DNA from: CBDDIP01 sp965229005 | GTDB lineage: Bacteria; Actinomycetota; Acidimicrobiia; Acidimicrobiales; Ilumatobacteraceae | NCBI GenBank assembly: GCA_965229005.1 | Contig: CBDDIP010000002.1 | Span: 2,294,001 to 2,358,000, forward strand | Direction: 5' to 3' | DNA length: 64,000 nt | Shown here: positions 47,707 to 55,776 of the stretch, piece by piece | Layout: every line of letters starts with the position of its first letter | Numbering within the stretch: position 1 is the stretch's first letter | Notes under the pieces: generated by a model | Told to the model about the DNA's origin: nothing | Database searches by the model: none | Seen by the model: the letters and a program-made list of their open reading frames with translations, nothing else | Made by a program: the position numbers and the translations under genes

Positions 47707-48606
47707 TCAGGCGAGCTTCAGCGCTGCGGCGAAGCGTTCGAGGGCCTCGAGGTCGAACGGGGCCCGCAGTGCGATGTTGACCTGATCCGCTCCAGCGTCG
47801 ACGTACTGCCCGATGCGATCGACGATCTCCTCGTCGCTGCCCATCAGCACGCCGGGCGACACGTACTTCGACAGCGCACCGAACTGCTGCTGGAGGCTGT
47901 CGTCGCTGTAGGCCAGGCCGAGGTTGACCGCGCAGCGGATCTCCGCGTTGTCTCGTCCCACGCGCTCGCAGTGCTCGTGGAGCACGCCGCGCTTGTGGGT
48001 GAACGTCTCCGGCGCGATGAACGGCACGTTCCAACCGTCGGCGTACTTGGCCGCGATCGACAGCGTGCGCTTCTCGCCGCCACCGCCGATCCAGATCGGC
48101 AGCTTCGCCTGGACGGGCCGCGGCTCGTTGCGTGCAGACGTGAGGTTGAACCACTCGCCGGCGAAGTCGGTGACGTCGTCGTGGAGCAGTCCGCGCAGGC
48201 ACTGGATGCCCTCCTCGAGCTGATCCATGCGCACCTTGGTCGACGGGTACGGGATCCCGTAGGCGTCGTACTCGATGGTCGCCCAACCGGCGCCGATGCC
48301 CATGTCGGCTCGCCCGCCCGACAGCTGATCGATCGCCGTGATCGCCTTGGCCAGCACGGCCGGATGGCGGTAGCCGATGCTGTACACGAGCGACCCGCAG
48401 CGCACCTTCGTGGTCGTGCACGCCAGCGCGGCGTGCATGGCCACCGCCTCGAGGCAGGCCGCATCGTTCGGGTCGCCGGTGGCGCCGTAGAAGTGGTCCC
48501 ACACCGAGATCCACCCGAAGCCGAGATCCTCGATCCGCTTCCACACCCCGCGCAGCTCGTCCGCAGTCGTGTGCTGCAACCCCACGTGCACTCCGAACAC
48601 CGTCAT
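47707..48606 (-). CDS. LLM-class F420-dependent oxidoreductase
   Basis: A 299-residue luciferase-like TIM barrel. Family blocks are GFGWISVWDHFYG, GYRHPAVLAKAITAIDQLSGGRADMGIGAGW and LPIWIGGGGEKRTLSIAAKYADGWN. This form normally uses coenzyme F420, common in actinobacteria; FMN cannot be excluded. Substrate is unknown. The ATG at 48606 is chosen because TACGGT lies 7 nt upstream and because the 18 extra residues in the longer frame are not conserved-looking. galK starts 12 nt downstream. Confidence 0.9.
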   Translation of the reverse strand: MTVFGVHVGLQHTTADELRGVWKRIEDLGFGWISVWDHFYGATGDPNDAACLEAVAMHAALACTTTKVRCGSLVYSIGYRHPAVLAKAITAIDQLSGGRADMGIGAGWATIEYDAYGIPYPSTKVRMDQLEEGIQCLRGLLHDDVTDFAGEWFNLTSARNEPRPVQAKLPIWIGGGGEKRTLSIAAKYADGWNVPFIAPETFTHKRGVLHEHCERVGRDNAEIRCAVNLGLAYSDDSLQQQFGALSKYVSPGVLMGSDEEIVDRIGQYVDAGADQVNIALRAPFDLEALERFAAALKLA

Positions 48607-48613
48607 GCGTCGC

Positions 48614-48619
48614 ACCGTA
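48614..48619 (-). promoter_or_regulatory. -10-like TACGGT for the LLM oxidoreductase gene
   Basis: On the minus strand TACGGT is followed by 7 nt and the ATG at 48606, without a ribosome site. The same hexamer precedes xth and the alpha/beta hydrolase at the same distance. Confidence 0.45.
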
Positions 48620-48656
48620 CTCCGGGCCGCGGGAGTGACCATTCTGTCGCGAGAAT

Positions 48657-49574
48657 TCAACGTCCCACGTGAAGAACTCTCGACATGGACGCTGTCCTCA
48701 CGGTGGTCAACACGTACGTCGGATCGTCGACGACGTCCGCAGTGGTGAACTCGAGGACCATGTACCCGGCCTGCTGAAGCTCGTTGCGTCGCCGGGCGTC
48801 GTTCTGGCGATCTCGGTCGGATGCGTGACCCAAGCGTCCACTGACCTCGATCACCAACCGCTCTGGCGTGAACTCGAAGTCGACCCTCCTCACTCGGTTC
48901 GTGCCCGAGACGTGCACGACCTGGCAGCGAGGCCGAGGCATCGACGAGTCGCGCATGAGTCGGAGGAAGCGCCGCTCGAGCTTCGACTCACCGCCGGAGT
49001 CGAGGAGCAGCTCTCGGAGCAACTGCGTCCCCGCCCGTCCAGACCCGCCGAGGTCGGTCATCCGCGCGACGAGGGTTGGGATGGAGGTCAACCGCATCCG
49101 TACGCCACTGTCGATCGCAGACTCGAGGAGCGCAGCCGAGCATCCGTGTTGGGCGAGATCGATCACCGTGCGCGTCACCGACGTGACCGGGAGCGACCGG
49201 TGTCGCAGGATGTCGCGCCGGTCCCAGGCTGAGGTTGCGTGAACCGTCAGCCCGGTGCTCCAGCGCCGCGAGCGCGGCACGGCGAACTCGACTGAACCCG
49301 GAACGAACCCATCGAGGCCCCACCAGGCCCCGGCCGCCAGGGTGCCGATGGCGGCGTCCCGTCCCAGGGTCAGCAGTCCTGCTCGCAGCTCCAGTTCCCA
49401 TGTCAAGGCTGTTGCTGCGTGTCGCCACACGCCAGCCGCGACGCTCAGCCACTCGCCGCGCTCACGACGTCGCGCCCACTGAGACGGACTGAGTCCGGCT
49501 GCCTCTACATCGCCGCGTCTCACGAGGCCGGATTGGCGAAGCGCTCTCTGGAGCAGGAGTTGATCAGGGTCCAC
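48657..49574 (-). CDS. DUF559-type restriction-endonuclease-like protein with AbiEi-like N-terminus
   Basis: A 305-residue protein from GTG 49574 (a TTG at 49583 could add 3 residues). Residues 1-60 look like a winged helix of the AbiEi_4 antitoxin type (LLLQRALRQSGLVRRGDVEAAGLSPSQ). The C-terminal 100 residues are a DUF559/Vsr-like nuclease fold, with VDFEFTPERLVIEVSG as the Asp/Glu core and RRNELQQAGYMVLEF. Such proteins are multicopy and often lone in actinobacteria; no toxin partner is adjacent here. Its 3' end is one copy of a roughly 30-bp direct repeat, the other copy lying 73 nt upstream of its start. Confidence 0.78.
   Translation of the reverse strand: MDPDQLLLQRALRQSGLVRRGDVEAAGLSPSQWARRRERGEWLSVAAGVWRHAATALTWELELRAGLLTLGRDAAIGTLAAGAWWGLDGFVPGSVEFAVPRSRRWSTGLTVHATSAWDRRDILRHRSLPVTSVTRTVIDLAQHGCSAALLESAIDSGVRMRLTSIPTLVARMTDLGGSGRAGTQLLRELLLDSGGESKLERRFLRLMRDSSMPRPRCQVVHVSGTNRVRRVDFEFTPERLVIEVSGRLGHASDRDRQNDARRRNELQQAGYMVLEFTTADVVDDPTYVLTTVRTASMSRVLHVGR
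48661..48689 (+). repeat. Direct repeat copy 1, over the 3' end of the DUF559 gene
   Basis: The sequence GTCCCACGT-N3-GAACTC is shared with a second copy at 49643-49670, about 982 nt away, with most flanking bases also matching. This copy encodes the last residues of the DUF559 protein on the minus strand (SRVLHVGR and the stop). Confidence 0.55.
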
Positions 49575-49642
49575 GTCATACAAAGAACCGTGCTCGGCGA
49601 GCTCGAGAGGAGAACACCCTGGTTCTTGGCAGCGAATTGTGA

Positions 49643-49670
49643 TGTCCCACGTAGAGAACTCCTGACAGGA
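49643..49670 (+). repeat. Direct repeat copy 2, upstream of the DUF559 gene
   Basis: This copy matches the 3' end of the DUF559 gene. Read on the minus strand it gives LSGVLYVGHHN, close to SRVLHVGR, so it may be the last trace of a lost tandem DUF559 paralogue. It could instead be a short target or recombination repeat. Confidence 0.5.
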
Positions 49671-49691
49671 ACCGAGCGCGGCGGGTGGGGC

Positions 49692-49697
49692 TACGGT
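49692..49697 (+). promoter_or_regulatory. -10-like TACGGT for the alpha/beta hydrolase gene
   Basis: TACGGT, 6 nt, then ATG at 49704, with no ribosome site. Confidence 0.45.
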
Positions 49698-49703
49698 GCG
49701 GCG

Positions 49704-50570
49704 ATGGCCAGGGCTGCGGTGTCCACGGGGATCGAGATCGAGTACGAGACGACGGGGGATCCCTCGAACGAGGCGCTGCTGCTCGTGATGGGCTTCACGG
49801 CACAGCTGATCGCCTGGCAGGACGACTTCGTCCAGCGCCTGGCCGACGGCGGCCGGTACGTCATCCGATTCGACAACCGCGACTGTGGTCTGTCGACCAA
49901 GTTCGACGGCATCAAGGTGGACGTCGCGGGAGCGATGACCGGCGCGAAGGTCGACGTGCCGTACACGCTGAGCGACATGTCGGACGACGGCTTCGCCTTG
50001 CTCGATCACCTCGGGATCGAGACGGCGCACATCCTCGGCGCGTCGATGGGCGGGATGATCGTGCAGACGATGGCCATCGAGCACCCCGAGCGCGTGCGCA
50101 GCATGGTCAGCGTGATGAGCACCACTGGCGAAGTCGAGTACGGGCAGGCAGCCCCGGAGGCGATCGCCACCCTGCTCAGTCCGCCGCCGACGGATCGCGA
50201 CGCCTACATCGCTGCGTCGGACAACTCGGCGATCTGGTCCTCGAAGAAGCACCACGACATCCAGCGCAACCGCGAGATGGCAGCTCGCGCCTACGACCGC
50301 GGCTTCTACCCCGATGGCGCGCAGCGCCAACTCGGCGCGATCTTCGCCAACGGACCGCGTGGCGAGCAGCTCCCGAACGTGACCGTCCCCACCCTCGTGA
50401 TCCACGGCGTCGACGACACGCTGATCACGCCGAGCGGTGGCCAGCGGACCGCAGCGCTCATCCCGGGCGCGCATCTGCTGATGGTGGCCGACATGGGTCA
50501 CGACCTGCCACCGCCCCTGGTGCCGTTCATCACCGACGTCGTGCTGGCTCACACCCGCGCCGCCGGCTGA
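49704..50570 (+). CDS. Alpha/beta-fold hydrolase
   Basis: A 288-residue hydrolase. The nucleophile elbow is GASMGGMIVQ, the acid is expected in HGVDDTLI, and the catalytic His in DMGHDLPPPL; the oxyanion block is VMGFTAQLIAWQDDF. The pattern fits esterases and the aclacinomycin-methylesterase-like group. The substrate is unknown. The ATG at 49704 is supported by a -10-like hexamer at the leaderless distance; the longer frame runs through the DUF559 gene region. A racemase-like gene follows after 68 nt. Confidence 0.88.
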   Translation: MARAAVSTGIEIEYETTGDPSNEALLLVMGFTAQLIAWQDDFVQRLADGGRYVIRFDNRDCGLSTKFDGIKVDVAGAMTGAKVDVPYTLSDMSDDGFALLDHLGIETAHILGASMGGMIVQTMAIEHPERVRSMVSVMSTTGEVEYGQAAPEAIATLLSPPPTDRDAYIAASDNSAIWSSKKHHDIQRNREMAARAYDRGFYPDGAQRQLGAIFANGPRGEQLPNVTVPTLVIHGVDDTLITPSGGQRTAALIPGAHLLMVADMGHDLPPPLVPFITDVVLAHTRAAG

Positions 50571-50638
50571 CGCCGCTGACGTCGGCGGGTCGAGCGTCGA
50601 TCACGGGTGGCAGGCGCTGAAGTGCTAATCAAAGGGCC

Positions 50639-51796
50639 ATGCCTGGACCCCTTTCTGGATATCGGATCATCGAGATCGCCGGCATCGGCCCCGGCCCGTT
50701 CGCGGCGATGCTGCTTGCGGACATGGGCGCCGAGGTGATCCGCGTCGAGCGGGCCCAGTCGGTGCGCGGCCCGGCGCCGGATGCGCCGAGCTACGACATC
50801 TCGCTGCGCGGCCGGCGCAACATCGCCATCGACCTCAAGCACCCCGATGGCGTCGCGACGCTGCTCGATCTCGTCGCCAGTGCCGACGGCCTCATCGAAG
50901 GGTTCCGCCCCGGCGTGATGGAGCGCCTCGGTGTCGGCCCCGACGTGTGCCTGGAGCGCAACCCGAAGCTGGTCTTCGGCCGGATGACCGGATGGGGTCA
51001 GGACGGTCCGTACGCGCTCGCCGCGGGCCACGACATCAACTACATCTCGCTCGCCGGTTCGTTGGCCCACTTCGGCCGACGCGGCGAGGCGCCCGTGCCG
51101 CCCTTGAACATGGTCGGCGACTTCGGTGGCGGTGGCATGTTCCTCGCCTACGGCGTCGTGTGCGCGTTGCTCGAGGCGCAGAAGAGCGGCCTCGGTCAGG
51201 TCGTCGACACGGCGATGGTCGACGGCACCGCGGTGCTGATGACGATGTTTTGGGCGATGAAGTCGATCGGGGTGCACGACGAGAACGAGCGCGGCACGAA
51301 CCTGCTCGACACCGGCGCGCACTTCTACGACGTGTACCGCTGCGCCGACGGCAAGTACATCTCCATCGGATCGATCGAGCCGCAGTTCTACGCCGAGCTG
51401 CTGCGTCTCACCGGTCTGACCGAGGACGCCGAGTTCGCCAAGCAGATGGACAAGGCGCTGTGGCCGCACCTGAAGGGCCGGCTGCACCAGCTGTTCGAGA
51501 CGAAGACCCGCGACGAGTGGTGCGCCATCATGGAGCACACCGACGTGTGCTTCGCTCCGGTGCTGACGATGTCCGAGGCGGCCGAGCACCCGCACAACAT
51601 CGCTCGCGAGACCTTCATCGAGGTCGGTGGCGTGAAGCAGCCGGCCCCGGCACCGCGCTTCTCGCGCACCGCCGCCGAGGTCGTCTCGGCGCCGGCCCAC
51701 CCGGGGCAGCACAGCCGCGAGGTGCTGGCTGATTGGGGCGTCGCCGCGGAGCGCATCGACGAGCTCGTCGCCAGCGGCGCAGTCGTGGACGCCTGA
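50639..51796 (+). CDS. Family III CoA transferase / alpha-methylacyl-CoA racemase
   Basis: A 385-residue protein of CoA-transferase family III, closest in layout to alpha-methylacyl-CoA racemase (MCR/AMACR). The start MPGPLSGYRIIEIAGIGPGPF is typical. The racemase catalytic pair is likely His in GHDINYISLAG and Asp in MVGDFGGGGMFLA. The enzyme inverts the 2-methyl centre of branched acyl-CoAs before beta-oxidation. A formyl/CoA transferase role is less likely given these residues. It sits between the hydrolase and the PIG-L gene, with a 3-nt gap to the latter. Confidence 0.9.
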   Translation: MPGPLSGYRIIEIAGIGPGPFAAMLLADMGAEVIRVERAQSVRGPAPDAPSYDISLRGRRNIAIDLKHPDGVATLLDLVASADGLIEGFRPGVMERLGVGPDVCLERNPKLVFGRMTGWGQDGPYALAAGHDINYISLAGSLAHFGRRGEAPVPPLNMVGDFGGGGMFLAYGVVCALLEAQKSGLGQVVDTAMVDGTAVLMTMFWAMKSIGVHDENERGTNLLDTGAHFYDVYRCADGKYISIGSIEPQFYAELLRLTGLTEDAEFAKQMDKALWPHLKGRLHQLFETKTRDEWCAIMEHTDVCFAPVLTMSEAAEHPHNIARETFIEVGGVKQPAPAPRFSRTAAEVVSAPAHPGQHSREVLADWGVAAERIDELVASGAVVDA

Positions 51797-51799
51797 GCC

Positions 51800-52609
51800 A
51801 TGGGCACGCTGGTCGTCTTCCACGCGCATCCCGATGACGAGTCGATGACCACTGGCGGGTCGATCGCCCGCGCCGTCGCCGAAGGCCATCGTGTCGTGCT
51901 CGTCGTGGCCACCGGTGGCGAGTACGGCGAGGCGCCGGAGGACCTGGCCGAGGGTGAGACCTTGGTCGATCGTCGCCGCGTCGAGACGCAGCGCAGCGCA
52001 GACGTGCTCGGCGTGCATCGCATCGTGTGGCTGGGCTTCAAGGACAGCGGCATGACGGGTTGGGAGCAGAACAGCGACCCGGAGTCGTTCATGCAGGCGC
52101 CGCTCGAGGCGGCGGCCGAGCGACTGGCGGCGGTGCTGCGCGAGGAGCACGCCGACGTCCTCACCGTCTACGACTGGCACGGCAACTACGGCCACCCGGA
52201 TCATGTGCGCGTGCACACCGTCGGCCATCGCGCCGCCGAGCTCGCCGGCACGCCGTCCGTCTTCGAGGCGACGATGAACCGCGATCAGATGAAGCGGTTC
52301 TTCGAGGCGATGAAGGAGGCCGGGGTCGGCACGGGCGACGACGAGCGGATGGATGAGTTCAACCCGGACGCTCCCGCCGACGACGGCAACCCGTTCGGTC
52401 AACCGGAGAGCGATCTGACCCATGCGGTCGACGTGAGCCAGTGGGTGACCCGCAAGCGCGACTCGGTGGCGTGCCACGCCAGTCAGGTCACCGACAGCGG
52501 CATGTTCCTCTCGATGCCCGACGAGGTGTTCGCCAACGCCTTCGGTACCGAGTGGTTCACGAAGAAGGGGTCGACGCAGTCGTTGCAACCCGGGTGGCTG
52601 TTCGAGTGA
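51800..52609 (+). CDS. PIG-L family zinc deacetylase (MshB/Mca-like)
   Basis: A 269-residue LmbE-like deacetylase. Zinc and catalytic motifs are FHAHPDDESMTTGG (HPDDE) and YGHPDHVRVH (HPDH). In actinobacteria this family includes MshB and Mca, which act in mycothiol synthesis and detoxification; length and motif layout fit either, and the Mca-like group is also possible because of the acidic insert around residues 180-200. It overlaps the histidine phosphatase by GTGA. Confidence 0.88.
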   Translation: MGTLVVFHAHPDDESMTTGGSIARAVAEGHRVVLVVATGGEYGEAPEDLAEGETLVDRRRVETQRSADVLGVHRIVWLGFKDSGMTGWEQNSDPESFMQAPLEAAAERLAAVLREEHADVLTVYDWHGNYGHPDHVRVHTVGHRAAELAGTPSVFEATMNRDQMKRFFEAMKEAGVGTGDDERMDEFNPDAPADDGNPFGQPESDLTHAVDVSQWVTRKRDSVACHASQVTDSGMFLSMPDEVFANAFGTEWFTKKGSTQSLQPGWLFE

Positions 52610-53157
52610 CACGGGTGCACCTGGTGCGCCACGGCCGCGCTGCTGCCGGGTGGGACGCCGATCCCGACCCGGGCCTCGACGGCCTCGGCGAGCAGCAGGC
52701 ACGTGACGTCGCCGAACGGCTGGCCGCGCTGGGTCCGCTACCGGTCGTGACGAGCACGTTGCGTCGCTGCCAGGAAACGGCCGTCCCACTCGCAACGCGT
52801 TGGTCGGTGGCGCCACGCATCGAACCGGCCGTGGCCGAGATCCCGTCGCCCGCCGGCGTGCCGATGGAGGAGCGGGTCATCTGGCTGCGCGAGGCCATGG
52901 GTGGCACGTGGTCGCAGCTCGGCTCGACGTACACGGACTTCCGAGACGGCGTCGTCGCCGCGATCGCGTCGATGCCGGTCGACACGGTCGTGTTCAGTCA
53001 CTTCATCGCCATCAATGCGGTGATCGGCGCGGCGTCGGGTGACGATCGGCTGGTCATCCGCAGCCTCGACAACTGCTCGGTCACCGTGGTCGAGGTCGTC
53101 GACGGCGCCCTCCGGCTGATCGAGGGCGGCCACGAGGCCGACACGTTGATCCGTTAG
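52606..53157 (+). CDS. Histidine phosphatase family protein (phosphoglycerate-mutase-like)
   Basis: A 183-residue protein. The phosphorylated His is in VHLVRHGRAA, the second conserved Arg in STLRRCQETA, Glu in VIWLREAMGG-adjacent sequence, and the second His in VVFSHFIAINAVIG. Likely a small-molecule phosphatase; the mycothiol or sugar-phosphate setting of the upstream PIG-L gene may be relevant but does not define a substrate. Starts with a GTG overlapping the PIG-L stop. Confidence 0.87.
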   Translation: MTRVHLVRHGRAAAGWDADPDPGLDGLGEQQARDVAERLAALGPLPVVTSTLRRCQETAVPLATRWSVAPRIEPAVAEIPSPAGVPMEERVIWLREAMGGTWSQLGSTYTDFRDGVVAAIASMPVDTVVFSHFIAINAVIGAASGDDRLVIRSLDNCSVTVVEVVDGALRLIEGGHEADTLIR

Positions 53158-53228
53158 GTGGGCGACGTCCGCTGAGGCTTCAACGCGGCTGCCGGTGGAT
53201 CCGCCACCCTGCGTGGCAGACTTCGCGG

Positions 53229-53936
53229 ATGAGAACCCCCCGGCTCTCGCTGGCGCTGGCGGCGCTCCTCGTGCTCGCGGCCTGTGGCGGCGACGACGAC
53301 TCCAAGGACACGCTGCCCTCGACGACGACATCCAGCGTGGTCACCACCACGACCGTGGCGCCGACGACGACCTCGTCCACCACCACCTCGACGACCTCGA
53401 CCACCTCGACGACGTCCACCACGACGCCGCCGACCACGATCCCGCCCGGCGCGGCACTGGTCCTCAGCGAGAACGGGCTGGGCACCACCGAGTTCGGCGC
53501 CGACCCCGAGGGCGTCATCGCCTACGTCTCGTCCATCATCGGCCCGCCGACCGTGGACACCGGCTACGTCGACCCGCTGAGCATCGCCCCCTGCCCCGGG
53601 ACGGAGCTGCGCATCGTCAGCTGGAACGACCTGTCGCTGTACTTCAGCGACGACTCGCCGGTGGTCTCCGGCCGCCGTCACTTCTTCTCCTACGTCTACG
53701 GCCCGAAGTTCGCCGCCGCCATCAACCCGTTCGGGCTGAACACCAACGCCAACATCGGCGTCGGCAGCACCGTTGATCAGCTCATGGCGACGTACCCGGC
53801 GGCCGTGATCAACCCCGGCGACGACCTCGGCGGGCCGACGTTCACGATCGTCGACGGACTCGCCGGCTTCCTCTCCGGCACGGCGGGCGGCGATACGATC
53901 ACCGAGGTCGTCGGCGGGAACGCCTGCGGCGAGTAG
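53229..53936 (+). CDS. Secreted lipoprotein with long Thr/Ser linker
   Basis: A 235-residue protein. The signal peptide and lipobox end LVLAAC at about residue 19. Residues 31-73 are an almost pure Thr/Ser/Pro linker, likely a flexible or glycosylated spacer. A globular domain follows (about 77-235) with three Cys and the block WNDLSLYFSDDSPVVSGRRH. I recognise no named family. A CAGACT hexamer lies 6 nt before the ATG as a possible leaderless -10. Confidence 0.75.
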   Translation: MRTPRLSLALAALLVLAACGGDDDSKDTLPSTTTSSVVTTTTVAPTTTSSTTTSTTSTTSTTSTTTPPTTIPPGAALVLSENGLGTTEFGADPEGVIAYVSSIIGPPTVDTGYVDPLSIAPCPGTELRIVSWNDLSLYFSDDSPVVSGRRHFFSYVYGPKFAAAINPFGLNTNANIGVGSTVDQLMATYPAAVINPGDDLGGPTFTIVDGLAGFLSGTAGGDTITEVVGGNACGE

Positions 53937-53968
53937 CCGAGAGCTCGCATCTGCAGAGGGGGTCGAAG

Positions 53969-54790
53969 TTGAAGCGAATCCTTCCCGTGGCCGAACTGGC
54001 CCGAGACGAACGGTTCATCCACGTCCGCATCGAGGACACCGTCTTCGATCCGCGCAACCTCAGTCCGGCCGCGCAGATCAACGGGCTCGCGCCCAAGCAC
54101 CGCAACGCCAGTGACAACGCACGCGGCCTGATGCACGGCATCTTCGTCGGCGAGATCCAGGCGCTGGAAGGCGCCGGGCGCACGTGCTTCGACTTCGATA
54201 CCGGCGATGGCCGCGATCAGGCGCCGTTCGGTCTCAAGCTCGACATGGCTCGGCAGTGCTGGGACGAGGCGCGCCACGTCGAGATCAGCTGCAAGCTCGG
54301 CGACCACATGGGCAGCGAGATCGGTGAGTTCGCCGAGCAGACGATGCTCTACGAAGCGGCGTGCAACGAGGATCCCGTGCTGCGCCTCACCGGCGTCAAC
54401 CGCGCGCTCGAAGGGCTGGCGATCGACGTGTTCAAGACGATGCGCGACTTCGGCACGGAGCTCACCGATCCTGTGCTGGCCTTCGCCGAGGACTGGATGC
54501 TCGCCGACGAGGTCACCCACGTGAAGATGGGCAGCGACTGGCTGCGCAAGCTGACGGTGAACGACCCGCAGCGGATGAAGGACGCGCTCGAGTTCCAGAA
54601 GGCAGTGGACAAGCTGTTCAGCTTCGGCGGCTTCCGTGGCGAGCAGGACATCAACCCCGTGCACCTGGCGCGCAACTTCCGTCGCCTCGCCGGGTTCTCC
54701 GACGACGAGATCAGCGAGTTGGTGGACATCGCGGCCGACGCCTTCGCCGAGGCACAGGCGCAGCAGACCGAACGCCAAGCCGCTCTCTGA
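53969..54790 (+). CDS. Ferritin-like DUF455/MiaE-type diiron protein
   Basis: A 273-residue helical protein. The four-helix diiron set is visible as Glu62 (GEIQALEG), Glu100-x2-His103 (WDEARHVEI), Glu149 (RALEGL) and Glu181-x2-His184 (ADEVTHVKMG), the exact spacing of ferritin-like oxygen-activating proteins. The DUF455 family has no settled function; some relatives hydroxylate substrates. The start is a TTG at 53969 after a GAGGGGG ribosome site. The small membrane gene begins 13 nt after its stop. Confidence 0.85.
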   Translation: MKRILPVAELARDERFIHVRIEDTVFDPRNLSPAAQINGLAPKHRNASDNARGLMHGIFVGEIQALEGAGRTCFDFDTGDGRDQAPFGLKLDMARQCWDEARHVEISCKLGDHMGSEIGEFAEQTMLYEAACNEDPVLRLTGVNRALEGLAIDVFKTMRDFGTELTDPVLAFAEDWMLADEVTHVKMGSDWLRKLTVNDPQRMKDALEFQKAVDKLFSFGGFRGEQDINPVHLARNFRRLAGFSDDEISELVDIAADAFAEAQAQQTERQAAL

Positions 54791-54803
54791 GAACGGATCT
54801 GCT

Positions 54804-55181
54804 CTGAACGCACTGGCGCTCTACGACCTGCACAAGAACTGGGCCTGGTTCGTCATCATCGGCAACGGGGTCGCCGGTGCGTGGGCACTGGCGGCGAACT
54901 GGTTGACGTCGCTGCGCACGCGGGCGCTGTGGTGGTTCATCGGCATCGCCGAGCTGACGATCTTCGTGCAGGTCACCCTCGGCGTGATCCTGGTCAACAA
55001 GTACAAGCTCGAGTTCCCGAAGTTCCATGCGTTCTACGGGTTCGTGGCGATCATGGCCGTGGCGATCATCTACTCGTACCGCAACCAGATGAAGCACCGC
55101 CTGTACCTGCTCTACGGGCTCGGTGGCCTGTTCCTGATGGGCCTCGGCATCCGCGCCATGCTCGTCGGCGAAGGCCGCTGA
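54804..55181 (+). CDS. Four-segment membrane protein with probable CTG start
   Basis: A protein of about 125 residues: LNALALYDLHKNWAWFVIIG, then four hydrophobic segments (about 13-34, 42-65, 74-92 and 98-118) with conserved-looking His, Trp and Tyr. No ATG, GTG or TTG occurs in this frame before the first segment without starting inside the upstream gene, so CTG at 54804 is the best start; GAGAACGGAT lies just upstream. I do not recognise a named family. It lies 13 nt after the ferritin-like gene, so both are likely co-transcribed. Confidence 0.68.
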   Translation: MNALALYDLHKNWAWFVIIGNGVAGAWALAANWLTSLRTRALWWFIGIAELTIFVQVTLGVILVNKYKLEFPKFHAFYGFVAIMAVAIIYSYRNQMKHRLYLLYGLGGLFLMGLGIRAMLVGEGR

Positions 55182-55199
55182 CGCGTCACAGCCGGAGGT

Positions 55200-55246
55200 A
55201 GCCGTGTCGACTTTGCTACCGATTCGGTAGCAAACTCGACACGGCT
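55200..55246. promoter_or_regulatory. 47-bp near-perfect palindrome upstream of the ECF sigma gene
   Basis: An inverted repeat with 23-bp arms and only one mismatched pair: AGCCGTGTCGAC then TTTGCTACCGA, centred on 55223. It lies 18 nt after the membrane-protein stop and 41 nt before the ECF start. As RNA it would be a strong terminator-like hairpin but with no T run; as DNA it is a symmetric site for a dimeric or tetrameric regulator. Neither role can be chosen from sequence. Confidence 0.65.
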
Positions 55247-55287
55247 CGACGGAACCGACCCGACGGTGACGTCGAAGGGACGTGACG

Positions 55288-55776
55288 ATGAGTGAGCGGC
55301 GGTGGGTGATCGACGACGAAGTCTCGTTGATCGCCTGCTACGACGCGACCGTCCTCGAGGTCTATCGCTATGCGAGCCGGCTGGCGAGCAACGACCGAGG
55401 TCTCGCCGATGATCTGGTGCAGGACACGTACTTGAGACTCGTTCGTGCCGCACGGGGCGGAGACATCACCGAGATCGGCATCGGATGGCTGATCACGACG
55501 GTCCGCAACCGGTTCTGTGACGGCATCCGGAGCGCGCAACGAGAGGAACGTCGAGTGCGACTGGCACATCGACCCGACGAGGCGACCGAACCGCAGGTGG
55601 CCACCGACCTGTCGGATCTGCCGCAGCGCGAACGCACCGCGCTCCTGCTGCGTTACGTCGACGACCTGTCCGTGGCGGAGGTGGCCGAGTTGATGGGCAC
55701 GACGGTCCACGCGACGGAGTCTCTGCTGGCTCGAGCGCGCCGGCGAGTCCGCGCGCGGGAGGTGCGTGATGCCTGA
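55288..55776 (+). CDS. ECF-family RNA polymerase sigma factor
   Basis: A 162-residue group 4 sigma factor with only regions 2 and 4. Region 2 shows LEVYRYASRLASNDRGLADDLVQDTYLRLVR and the RWxxR-like end TTVRNRFCDGIRS; region 4 shows LPQRERTALLLRYVDDLS and the helix-turn-helix VAEVAELMGTTVHATESLLARARRR. ATG at 55288 is chosen since GAAGGGA lies 8 nt upstream; a GTG 6 nt earlier is possible. The downstream membrane gene starts inside its last codons, a standard sigma/anti-sigma arrangement. The 47-bp palindrome lies just upstream. Confidence 0.9.
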   Translation: MSERRWVIDDEVSLIACYDATVLEVYRYASRLASNDRGLADDLVQDTYLRLVRAARGGDITEIGIGWLITTVRNRFCDGIRSAQREERRVRLAHRPDEATEPQVATDLSDLPQRERTALLLRYVDDLSVAEVAELMGTTVHATESLLARARRRVRAREVRDA

